The notes under the pieces: model-generated | The model's input: the letters and a program-made list of their open reading frames with translations, nothing else | The model's database searches: none | Told to the model about the DNA's origin: nothing | Shown: positions 1 through 10,500 of the stretch, in pieces | Position numbering within the stretch: the stretch's first letter is position 1 | Layout: each line of letters begins with the position of its first letter | Assembly (NCBI GenBank): GCA_963576565.1 | Contig: OY755046.1 | Span: 51,702,786-51,766,785 of the forward strand | DNA: 64,000 nucleotides | Direction of reading: 5' to 3' | DNA from: Aspidapion aeneum | Taxonomy: Eukaryota; Arthropoda; Insecta; Coleoptera; Brentidae | Position numbers and translations under genes: made by a program

Positions 1-124
1 ATTGCCATGGAAATGGAAATATTGGAAATTTCCGAACGTGTCCCGGGAATACTGAAAGTATTGGGAATATTGGAAATATTATATTTTATATTTTGTAACC
101 TTATAAGCATTAAACTTACTATAG

Positions 125-242
125 AACAATTTTTATTTTTGATACTATTGAAGATTTTAAGGAAGTAGACTGGCAGGACGATGTTATTGAGTGTGATGTT
201 GATGACAGCAATGAAGATATGCCTCTTGTTCGACTAGTGTAG
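125..242 (+). CDS. Possible 3'-terminal exon of an unknown gene or transposase
   Basis: After a CTATAG acceptor, one base plus 39 codons read to a TAG at 240-242. The peptide is acidic and ends EDMPLVRLV. An AATAAA lies at 373-378. The product is not recognised. Flanking DNA has many degenerate GGAAATATT/AATATTTCC runs, so this could be the tail of a mobile-element transposase rather than a host exon. The rest would lie left of the window. Confidence 0.3.
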
Positions 243-1462
243 TGTGTCAAGAATGAGATTTTTGTTGTACAAATTTGACCTTATTTCTGTTTATTTATTT
301 GAAAAATAACTTCTGATTTGTGTTCATGTACAAGCCTTCTGCGTTTTCTGGTGTTTTGTTATGATTTTTATAAATAAATAATCCCTTTTTTCTAATTTTT
401 TTTAAATATTTCATATATTTTCAATATTTCACATATTTTCAATATTTCCATATATTTCCAATGTTTCAGGAAATATTTTCGAGAATATATTTCTGGAAAT
501 TTTACAACACTATATTATATTACTGAATTACCTTCTTAAGAGCTAGTTAAAATTAACTTCAGCGGATTTAGCTCTTTAGGGATAATTGGTTATGATAGTG
601 TCTTTTAAATGTGCCAGTGTTAGTAAAAATATTTTATATTAAATTTTGTTTAGTTACGGGTATAAAATAGAAATATATATTTTAAAATACAAATATTTTA
701 TACAAAAAGGCTTGCATTTTTCAATAGAAAAAAATATTAATAAATCTACATCCACAATGCTTGCAGTTATCATTTTATCAAGTATACCCAAGCCACATCG
801 CGGTTAGCAGGATATTAAACACATACACAACACGGGTGTACACACTCTATACCCGCGGCATGAGGCGCCATCCGATCGGAGTCGGTAGTTCAAACGAACA
901 TATAATTGTATATTGACGGCATTTGTTCGTTTCAATGCGCGTATTCACTTGAGCATGACTACGAACCAGGCATTCGTGGCCTCGCAGCGAAGCATTCAAA
1001 TTCTGCAACAAATAAATACGTGCTTGTATAGCAGAGTAATAATAATATAAAGAGAAAAAGTAAACCGCGGCCCCGTGTAAATTTTCCCTATTCGTGGCGG
1101 TCATTCCTGAAAACTTAGAATTTGCAGAATCCCCGGCGATGGCAACATAGCTGCGTCACTGGAATCATCTCGAAAAAACCACACTGGGCTGAATTTTCAC
1201 AGTATTTTCAGAAACATAGCAGTTCTTGTTTATTTTTACGTCCAACTAAGTTCTTTTTTACAAAAATAAAACTCAGCACACAAAAAAAACACCAAAAATT
1301 CAATATACCGAGTCCGACGGCCAAGACAACACTGCATTTAATACAAACACATGTGACTGTCAGTGTCGACCTTAGAGCTTAGGAATATCTGGGCTAACCG
1401 TTCACGACTTGAGGACCCACCTAATTAAACTTGTTGCCATTATATAAGTGAAAAAATAATCT
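243..1462. other. Intergenic; AT-rich with one CpG-rich block, no gene recognised
   Basis: 243-780 is AT-rich, with inverted-looking runs of GGAAATATT near 400-500. 780-1170 is clearly richer in CpG than its surroundings and has a TATAAAG at 1046-1052. It could be a promoter or 5' exon, but no supported gene starts there. An 85-codon minus-strand reading frame inside it has no recognisable features. Confidence 0.35.
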
Positions 1463-1528
1463 TTTGTTTAAAACTCGTAAACAATGATTGAGTAGAAATA
1501 AAACTTTGGACTTCCATTGTCTTTATCT
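1463..1528 (-). mobile_element. Penelope-like element terminal fragment
   Basis: This stretch matches 11163-11228, the outer end of the Penelope pair in the zinc-finger gene, almost base for base. It includes the shared string GGACTTCCATTGTCTTTAT. Only the element end is present. Confidence 0.6.
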
Positions 1529-1834
1529 GAGGGCACGGCAGTGCCTCGCAAAGTTCGCGCTGCCGTACCAGCTTTTCCTGAATCATTTCAGCCCATATTT
1601 AACCTATCTAAAGCTCTACTTCGGAAAGAGCTACGAATCTCATACTTTGCACAGTCGTAGAACTTCATAGAGTTAACAACCACTCCAAGTTTCATGGACT
1701 TCTATAGAGTAGTAAAGTAGTTACGAAATTTCAAAAAACGTCGAAATTACCACTCACCCACTGACTCACTCATGTATAGATCACCAAAATTCTACTGTAC
1801 TTCCAGACCTACTATAAAGCTGAAATTTGGCGGA
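1529..1834. other. Lead-in to the 142-bp satellite, no gene
   Basis: 1740-1835 already resembles satellite text (AGCTGAAATTTGGCGGACTGATAG). It looks like a diverged first unit. The rest is unremarkable. Confidence 0.4.
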
Positions 1835-2455
1835 CTGATAGAAATTATGACCAAACCCCCCCAAAAAGCCCCAAAATTCTAATTTACTCCCCTCCCCTAT
1901 ATATGTAAAATTATTTAAAAGTAACATTACCCACTTCTAGCAATGCTAGAGAGCTGAGCTTTGGCAGCCTGATAGGAACTATAATAAAACTATAGGAAAA
2001 AATTATAACACCCCAAAATTCTAATTTACTTCCCTCCCATATAAATGTAAAGTTATGTAAAAGTAACACTGCCCACTTCCAGAAACGCTAGAGAGCTGAG
2101 CTTTGGAAGGCTGATAGAAACTATGATAAAACCATGGGAAAAAATTTAAAAACCCCAAAAATTTTCATTTTACTCTCCTCCCCTATAAATGTCAAGTTAT
2201 GTAAAAGTAACATTACCCACTTCCAAAAACGCTAGAGAGCTGAGCATTGGAAGACTGATAGGAACTATGATAAAACTATAGGAAAAAATTTAAAAACACG
2301 AAAATTTTAATTTATTTCCCTCCCCTATACATGTAAAGTTATGCAAAAGTAACATTGTCCACTTTCAGAAACGCTAGCGAGCTGAGCTTTGGAAGGCTGA
2401 TGGCAGCTATGATAAAACCATGGGAAAAAATTAAAAGACCTCAAAATTTTAAGTA
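1835..2455. repeat. Tandem satellite, ~142-bp unit, about 4 copies
   Basis: The string CCTCCCCTATA recurs at about 1891, 2033, 2177 and 2319, a spacing of 142-144 bp. Each time it is followed by AAAAGTAACA, CTAGAGAGCTGAGC and GGAAAAAATT. Units differ by scattered substitutions, so the array is old. It is non-coding. Confidence 0.85.
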
Positions 2456-2554
2456 AGGCATTGCAAAAGTTTTAAACAATATTCCGCATATTTTACTATT
2501 TTAAAAATTAAATATTATCCAATTCCTTTAAAAAAGAAGTGAAATCATAACAAA

Positions 2555-2896
2555 AACATTTCATGTAAAAATAACCAAGTACGCGGCATTCCGTAAAAAG
2601 AATTGAGATAAAAGTAAAGTCAAGTTCTCCAATACAAATTTCAAAATGAAAGTAAGAAACTAGTTTGGAAATGTTTTTCTAAACTTGGCTATTACGGCTG
2701 TAAATGACTTAGGCACAGTGCTTAATTGAACATAAAGAAGATTGGCTGTAATAGCAAAGTTTAGAAAAACATTTCCAACTAGTAAAAATCTTTCATTATG
2801 AAATTTGTATTGGAGAACTTGGCCTTACTTTTATCTCAATTCTTTTTACGGAATGCCATTTTCGAGTACTTGTCTCTTTTTTACATGAAATGTTCT
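2555..2896. repeat. Foldback MITE with ~140-bp inverted arms
   Basis: Left arm ~2555-2705 (from AACATTTCATGTAAAA) is the reverse complement of right arm ~2735-2896. Shared strings include GGCATTCCGTAAAAAG and GAAATGTTTTTCTAAAC. The ~30-bp centre is unique. There is no coding content. Confidence 0.85.
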
Positions 2897-2907
2897 TGTG
2901 TTGGTTT

Positions 2908-3035
2908 ATTTTAAACAGGACGTTTCAGTAAGTAAGTATATCTAACCGTTTTCAAGTGTAAACTAAACAATCCAGTCTAAAGGCTACTACTTATACTACT
3001 TGTTGTGCAGTCGGCCCGCCCCTTTTTTACCTTCC
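2908..3035 (-). mobile_element. Penelope-like element 3' end fragment
   Basis: This matches the outer arms of the Penelope pair at 11255-11365 (GACGTTTC, CTAACCG, TCAAGTGTAAACTAAACAATC, CTACTACTTATACTACTTG and the CGGCCCGCCCC run). It is a degraded terminus in the minus orientation. Confidence 0.65.
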
Positions 3036-3059
3036 TAGCCCGCACAGCAACGGCTAGAG

Positions 3060-3240
3060 AAGGTATTGTTTTCGACAGAGATAACACCGAAAATGTGTTA
3101 TTTGGGTGTATTTTGACCTACCCTAGCAATATCGTCGTGATGTCTGTCTGTGTTGTGTGTGTATGTATATCTGTCCGTAACGCGATAACTCCTAAACCGC
3201 TTAACCGATTTACATGAAATTTTCAGGTAAAATAGTACTC
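3060..3240. repeat. Dispersed repeat with GTCTGT tract, copy 1
   Basis: Reads ATTTTGACCTACCCTAGCAA then TCGTCGTGATGTCTGTCTGT and CCGTAACGCGATAACTCCTAAACC. A reverse-oriented relative lies at 25640-25830. The layout of a short CTGT tract followed by an AACxCGATAACTC block resembles the CTCACAC-ended elements at 40.2 and 50.8 kb. Confidence 0.6.
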
Positions 3241-4522
3241 GATACTGCAACGAGCTGATTAGATTTTAGTCAAAATTCGTAAATGCTAATGACAGTTTTT
3301 TGATAGTTAAAAAGTTTAAAAAATGCTAACTTTTTCATGGAACGTCGCATCAATATGCGGTTTTCGGAAAATAGTAGCGCGGGGATATAGTCCAAGTAGC
3401 TCAAAACGAAACCCGGCCCTGCTAACAGGAAATCCGTAATATGATGTCATACACCTGTTGCCACGTCCTGAAAAAAAATGTGGGAAAAGGGGCCGTTCAT
3501 AAATTATGTTGTCTAAATGAGTTTTTATCGCAGATTGTAATAAGAAATACACAGCATAAAACGACGCGACGCGGGCTAATAAGCGCATGACAAATTATCG
3601 CACGGTTTAAATAGCCTAACCAACTCAGCACTAAAAATTTGGTAAGGTAAGGTAAGAAGTTGAACCTTATTATAAAATTTTACAGAGGCAGAGGGGCCAG
3701 CAACAGCGGAAAAGCTACATTGTTTACCAACAAATGAATGAATGACCGCCGAAACCGGGGTTACTACTTCTCTTTATATGTTATTACTCTGAGAGCACGA
3801 CCCACTGGTCTACGTTTTCCCAAGTTGCTCCTATACCAAAGAAGATATATGAACAAGAAGCGAAAAAACCTAAATGACAGTAATTCAGTTCTATTGCACT
3901 AAGAGAAAAAGTTGTGCAATTTACAATTATTATTTAAAAATTGATGATTTTCTATCACCACAGTATAGCTCTATATGTGTACAATGCCCCCCTTAATTTG
4001 TAGTACATTATTTTTTTCTGTTTAAATCAATTACACCATCAAGCAAAGTTAGACAATATTTTTCTAAGTGTAATACAACTGCATTAATGTCATTTGGGCC
4101 AAGTGTGACGTCACTATTTGTTTCTCATATAAACAATGCTTTGAGTGACAGATTTTCGCTTCTTGTTGATATATCTTCTTTGCCTATACTATAGTTCATA
4201 TCATTATTTTTGACTTTCTACCACTTTTTTTCGTTGGCCAATGCTATTTGTTATGCAAACCAGCTGATAACTGTCAAAAAGTTATCTCAAAAATTATGAT
4301 ATGGAGTTTAGCTATACAATAAACGCACAGTAGATCGAACGAACAGTATAATTATAAGTTTCGGTTTCACTTTGTCACTGGAAGTCACAACTTCTGTGGA
4401 AAGCACTTTTAGATAGAACTCCAATCCTTGTGGTACAGTGGGAGGGAGTGCTTTCCGAAAACAATTATTTACGATTCTGTCAAATTCAAAAACCAAAAAA
4501 AATATTTCACTGAACTCACCAA
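3241..4522. other. Intergenic 3' flank of the zinc-finger gene
   Basis: Apart from the MITE at 3836-4183, nothing was recognised. No clear poly(A) signal for the zinc-finger gene (TTTATT on the plus strand) was found in 4250-4522. Confidence 0.4.
3836..4183. repeat. MITE with ~36-bp terminal inverted repeats
   Basis: The left end CCAAAGAAGATATATGAACA is the reverse complement, with one mismatch, of the right end TGTTGATATATCTTCTTTG; both arms continue through an AGAAGCGAAAA segment. The element is ~348 bp and has no coding content. Confidence 0.8.
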
Positions 4523-7500
4523 TCACAATGCTAGAAACAAACAAGCGTTATTTGATGGTACGACGAACGTTTTTTCCTCCAGTTCAACCTTGTGCTCCTT
4601 TCTCATATGGACTTTTTTCTGGTACTTGTCAATAAACTTCTTTGGACACAAATGACAGGCAAAGGGCTTTTCTCCAGTGTGAGTTAACATATGACGCTAC
4701 AAAAAAAAATTGGATAAAAATAACAAATCGGAGTAAATTGCGTTTGAATGTTTAAAAATACAAAGTTTCTTATGGAAAAAAAAGAAAATAGTAAATTATT
4801 TTTTAAATACTTTTAGATTTTTTACACTAGTATAAAAGATAGAGTATATTATTATAATATTTAACTTTTAACTTAAACTCGATATAAAACGCACTCAGCA
4901 TTATTCATCTTTAAATAGCCAGAACTATGTGTCGTCAATCATAAGAGCTGGTGGCCTAAAAAACCACGCCTGAGACACCTTTGATGCACTTCTCATTTCC
5001 TCTGTACTATACACGACAATGTTTCAAACCAAACTAGTTTAAATCAAAGCGTTGTCACTCCTACTGTAGCATTTAAAGTTTTTGCATCAACGAGACTATT
5101 TGACCCAAACGTTCGGTCCAACGTTGGAGCCAACGTTCCAGTGTGGCAAAAAAAAGTGTTTAAATTCCGTTAGGTTAACTGATCCGTTAAATTGTTTTAT
5201 TTCCCGTCAATAGTTTCTGTTATAATAAAAATCGCTGAAAAAACAAACCTATATGCTATAATCTTTCCGTTAAAAACTCCGGCACCCATTAAAAGGTTTT
5301 TTCCCACAGCTCTTTACAAAAATCCGTTAGATTTGACTGAAAATTCGGCAAGTTGGCAACACTGCAACGTTCACAGCATCATTTAGCGTCGGCTTTACAA
5401 TATGGTGGAGGTGCCTTACCTGTAGTTTGTGGTTTATGTTAAAAACTTTTGTACACACTGGACAATGAAATTTTTTGTCCGATTTCGTCGGTTTCCAATT
5501 ACCCAATCCGTGAACTATTTTTTGGTGCTTTCTTAGTCCTTAAAAAACAAAATGATAGGATTGATAAAACCAATGTAACAATATAGGTTTTTTTTTATTG
5601 AGACAAGTTTCTTTGTGTCCTTTTTTTGTGACTTGAAAAGACCAGGAGCTGTATTCTTCAAAGTTTGTGAAGGGAGTGATCCCGGGAACGTTCCCGGGAA
5701 ATCAAACTCACTTTTTCTCCCGGGAATGAAAATGTCGTATTCTTGAACGCTGGAAGCTGTTTGTGAGTACAATGTTTAGAATCATTTATTTTAAACCGTC
5801 TTTAGGCTCAGATAAACGTTTCTCTGTAGTGTCAAATTAATAAACACGCGGCTTTTCGCACTTCTCAGAAGTAATATAATGTGTTGTATAGGTACTCATT
5901 TATATTAGGCACCGCTATAGCAATTTAGTTTCAATGCATATACATATATCTTAATAGGGCTTTACTTAAAAACTCTATTTTTAGTTTTGGCAAAAAAACC
6001 AATCACTTTGATAATATAAAGAAAAACCAAAAAGTTAGGTTAGAAACTTTCCCGGGAACTCGTTTTCTCCAGGTGAACTTGAATTCACGGGAACGTTCTT
6101 TCGAGAATAGAGCATTCACCTTTTTACGGTGAGGATTACTCACATTCTCCTTCCAAAAATTAAAGAATAAGTATCCAGGTCTCTTTGTGAATGATGGAGT
6201 ACTTTTTTTAACATACCTTCCTGATTTTTATAAGTCTTCTCCTCGCAATGTGTACACTTAAAATGCTTTTCGCTTGAATGGCTGAAAAGGTGTTTCGTCA
6301 CTTCAGCTTTATTGAAAAACTTCTTGTCGCACAACAGACAAGCGAAATTTTTTTGGCCTGTATGACGTTTCATGTGCGTTGCTAGACCGCTGTTTATAGG
6401 AAACCTGCGTTCGCAGATCGGACAGCTATAACGCCACTCCGACGGTTCTGTGTGCTTCACTATCTTATGGGTTCGTAGAATACTGGTAGTGTTAAACCTG
6501 TAAAAAAATTAATGGATCCATGACGGATCTGACAGTGGTGGATCGTGAATCACCAAACAGAAATTATGACAGCGTTGTTTAACCTTAAGTCAAAATTATA
6601 CGCGAAGAACGGCCAAAAAGTACGCATGTCCTACCCTTCAAGATGTAACTTCTTACCTTTTGAACCAAAACACATTAAACTACTATACAAGAGGTATTGT
6701 TCTATTGTCACTTGTTTGTAAATAGTTTTAAGTCTTTGATTTTTAACACATGTGCTAATCACGGATGACTTGTTTAAGACATCGGTAATTTGTTATTATT
6801 TATGTATTTTATTTATGTATGATTTAGACTCAAAGTAACTTGGTGTCCAGTAGAATCACAACTCTTTCACTCTCACATTCATACTACATGAAGACCCAGC
6901 GGGTCGGCCCGCCAAGCACCCCCACTTCAGGCAATTTTCTTTCGCTAGCGCCATCTATGCTTTTAACAGGGAACTATCCGCTTAACGTGACTTCCGAACC
7001 GCGGCCTTGTATTGATCATCAACTTTGCCTACTTCGATGATGCCCAAACTCCGCCCAAGAATTTGTATTCACAAATGGATTTCGGTTCCAGTTTTTAGTG
7101 GTATGCATTGGAATCGTCCACTGAACCATCAGGGCCAGTTTCGTTGGTCTATGCTGATTGTTATGATAAATGTCCAAAAGCTATCTCATATACGCTTATT
7201 TTAACCTTAAAGCCTTGGGACTAATTGCAAGTAAATTAGACTTTGCCTGCAAGTGAAGTTTCAGCAATTTGTTCGAATAGTCTATAGTTGATAATCTGTG
7301 AAGTTTCAGAAATTTGTTCGAATAGTCTATAGCTGATAATCTATGTAAGTGGCACCGCGTCATGTCTATGGTGAACCCAATTATGCGGGAACAATTGAAG
7401 GGTCCAGTGGAAAACCGATGAGATTCCATTTTTTTCCGAAATCGACAGTTTGACGCCATGCCATAGCTTGTAACGTGAAGTAGTAACACACTAAACCTTA

Positions 7501-10500
7501 CAGGGGATAAACAATGAGATTCCACTAAAAACTACGGCTAAAAATAGGCAGCACTGTGAAAAACGTTGAGACTCCCACTTTAAATTTCGTTTTACTCAAC
7601 TTTTTGAAAAATGGAATCTCATCGTGTTTCCACTGGACCCTTCAGTTGTAAACAAGCTACGACTTTCCTTATAAAAATGCTTTACAGCTCTATATGCAGG
7701 AATCACCTACCTATACTATCAAATACAGATCCAAAATAAAAAATAATAGAAAAGTATAGCCAAAATATCCACAAATATTGATTTAATCACAGAAACGGTA
7801 ATTTGATCAGGTAACAAAGCGGATCGGCCCGGCCAAGGCAATTTTCTTTTTTCAATAAAGGATTTCATTTTGCCTGAAACTCTTTGACGAACGCAGGGGT
7901 CTTTATCGTGTTAGCGCCATATAGGCTTTTAACACAGAACTATCCGTTTAACGTGACTCCACCCAAGACAGGCGTTACTCCTACATCGTAAATCATCAGT
8001 TTCAACTACATGCAAATTATTTGATTAAATGTCATAATAAAGTTATCTGTTTGCAAAAGTATTGACTTACCCTTTTTGACAGATGTCACATTTGTACTCC
8101 CTCTTATTTTCATGAATTTTACTATGATGATACAAATCACCAGAACAGACGAAACATTTGCCACAGGCGGAACAAATGTACGGTTTTTCATTGTTGTGGT
8201 TTCTTTTGTGTACCAAAAGGCTGTGTGAATTGATAAAACTGGCATCGCAATTTTCTATAACGCACTTGTAGATTTTTTCGAAGGTGTGGTTTGATCTTAC
8301 CTAAAAAGTTGATTAAACTAAATACCTCTAGACCTGCGATGCAGGACTATTAAAGAACCTTAAGATAAAAGAATCCTTAATGTTCCTATAACAGTCTGAC
8401 TACTATTATAAACATTTGTACAGGATGTTTTAAATTCGATGTTATTGTGGATTTTAGGTATTAATAGGGGAGACTCAAAAAAAACTGACCTCTATTTAGG
8501 AGCCTCGATTATTAAGAGATTAAATGTGAAAATCTTGATGAAACCGCCGTTTTATGGAGGAGTCCTATACCTTTTTATTTATAAAAATTTAAGTTTGGTG
8601 TAACTCATTTTCTTACAGCTTTATTATAAAGAATCCAACTGTCAAATTAAATTTTATCTGTCGCTTTTAGTTTTTGAGATGTTACATTAACTTGGTTTGA
8701 TTATGGAATGACTTTCTTTTATTCGATTTTATCACAGACTTCAAAAAAATTTTTTTTGAAGTCTGTGGATTTTATCATCATTAAATTTTCTTAAAACAGC
8801 ATATTATATAGCAAGATATAAAAGTGGCACTTTTTAACCTGAGCCGAAAAGTTTCGTCAAGGGTTAAAAAGACAGTTTTATCACAAGGTATATACGCTAT
8901 TTTTCGCACTTTTCGACTATTTTTCCCGAATTTTTTTTCACATAGTTCTACAGAGTTATACTGGTGATGACTGACTATGTGACATTTAGGTACGTGTTTG
9001 CAATATAAACATTCAAGTTCTCTTACCTTTTCTCCCAGCTATGTCACTTTTCAACCTTATTTTTACTTTGTATCCCTGATCCGTCACTTTTCATCCCGGG
9101 GACAAAAAGTGACAAGTTTATTTCCAAAATGCGGGATAAAAAGTTTACCTTATATCAACAAAGTGCAAAATTCATTTTAATTACAGAAAAAGATTTTTAA
9201 ATATAACTTATAAATAAACAATTTAAAAAAATACACAAAATTTAAAGAAATACAATTTTACAGTTGGATTATTGATAAACAAAACTATAAAAAACAAAGT
9301 ATGTAAAAATTAAATTTTCATAGATAAAAGTTATAGGTTTTTAAAATGAACGTAGCTGAAAAAGGGCTTGCTATATAAAAACCGGTTTTTGCCTCTAAAC
9401 ATCTCTTGAATATAGAGACTCGCAAGTACGGGCCAGTTTTTTTCTCTCCTATAAGAACACCTGAAAACTCCCAAAAAACATAGAATTTGGACCCTGTACA
9501 GTATTTCTACAACTCAATTCAAACCAGATAGTAACAATGAAAACTATACAACCTCACAACACCCAGCGGCAAGGCGGGGAATTAAACCCAAAGCCACCGT
9601 GTGGCAAGATACTTTATGGAGATGGGTTACAAATGAGAAAGAAAATTGGTACAAAAAAAGCAGCAACCCTACATTATGCAAACTTATCATTATTATTATC
9701 TGTAACTAATTATAATACGTTATTAGGTAAAAAAGCAAAAAGCATCAACACTACAGATCGAAGACAGACAGCCAACTCAACAACAAAAATGGAAGTAACT
9801 GCAAAAAATTGTAACTACCCTACGGATGCCGCAGCTATCCGTTCCACGTAGGGTATTGCAAGTCCCGTAACTATTCTGCACATGTGCAGAGATTCTTTCT
9901 TACCCTCCTATTACATAACAAAAACTTACATGGGCTGACCAATGTTGACGTCTGTTGAACACCTTCCCACAAAATTCACAAGTATGTGGTCCTTTTTGAC
10001 GTTTTCCTAAAACCCTTCTTCTAATTATCTTTTCTTTTTTAATTTTTTTGTGCTTATATTCTTCCTCTTCCAAATTACTATTTTCATCAGTATCATCTGC
10101 TAGAGTATCATATATATTTTCTTGAAAATTTCGTTTTATATTATCGTCAATATCATCGGTTGCGTTGTTATCATCATCGGTATCACAGTTTTTATTATTT
10201 TCAATAATATCATCAATATGTTTGTTTATAAATTCATCAGTTTCCATTTTCGTGACTACTTTTTCCATCTTAATCTTACTTCTATTTGCTTTTGCACTAT
10301 GCACAAGTGTGATATGCTGCTTCAAATATCTTTTATGTTTAAAACATTTTTTGCACATATCACAGGTTACAAGTACAGGAGATTCTTCCAATTCTATATT
10401 TCTACATTTTTCGATTTCAAAAGATTTTTCTGATTTTATATTTTTTAGTTTTTCTATTTCTTGAAGTTTTTCTAAACGTGAAGATTCACTTTTTTGACAT

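Noticed and set aside
1835..2455. CRISPR-like array (also considered for 34020-35080 and 58810-61565)
   Set aside because: Units are contiguous satellites with no unique spacers of uniform length, no cas genes, and the context is eukaryotic.
9537..9851. 104-codon plus-strand frame in zinc-finger gene intron 2
   Set aside because: No recognisable domain, low-complexity Asn/Thr/Lys composition, antisense within an intron; chance openness is likely.
10122..10464. Hydrophobic plus-strand frames of ~100 codons
   Set aside because: They are the antisense of the acidic Asp/Asn-rich linker of the zinc-finger protein.
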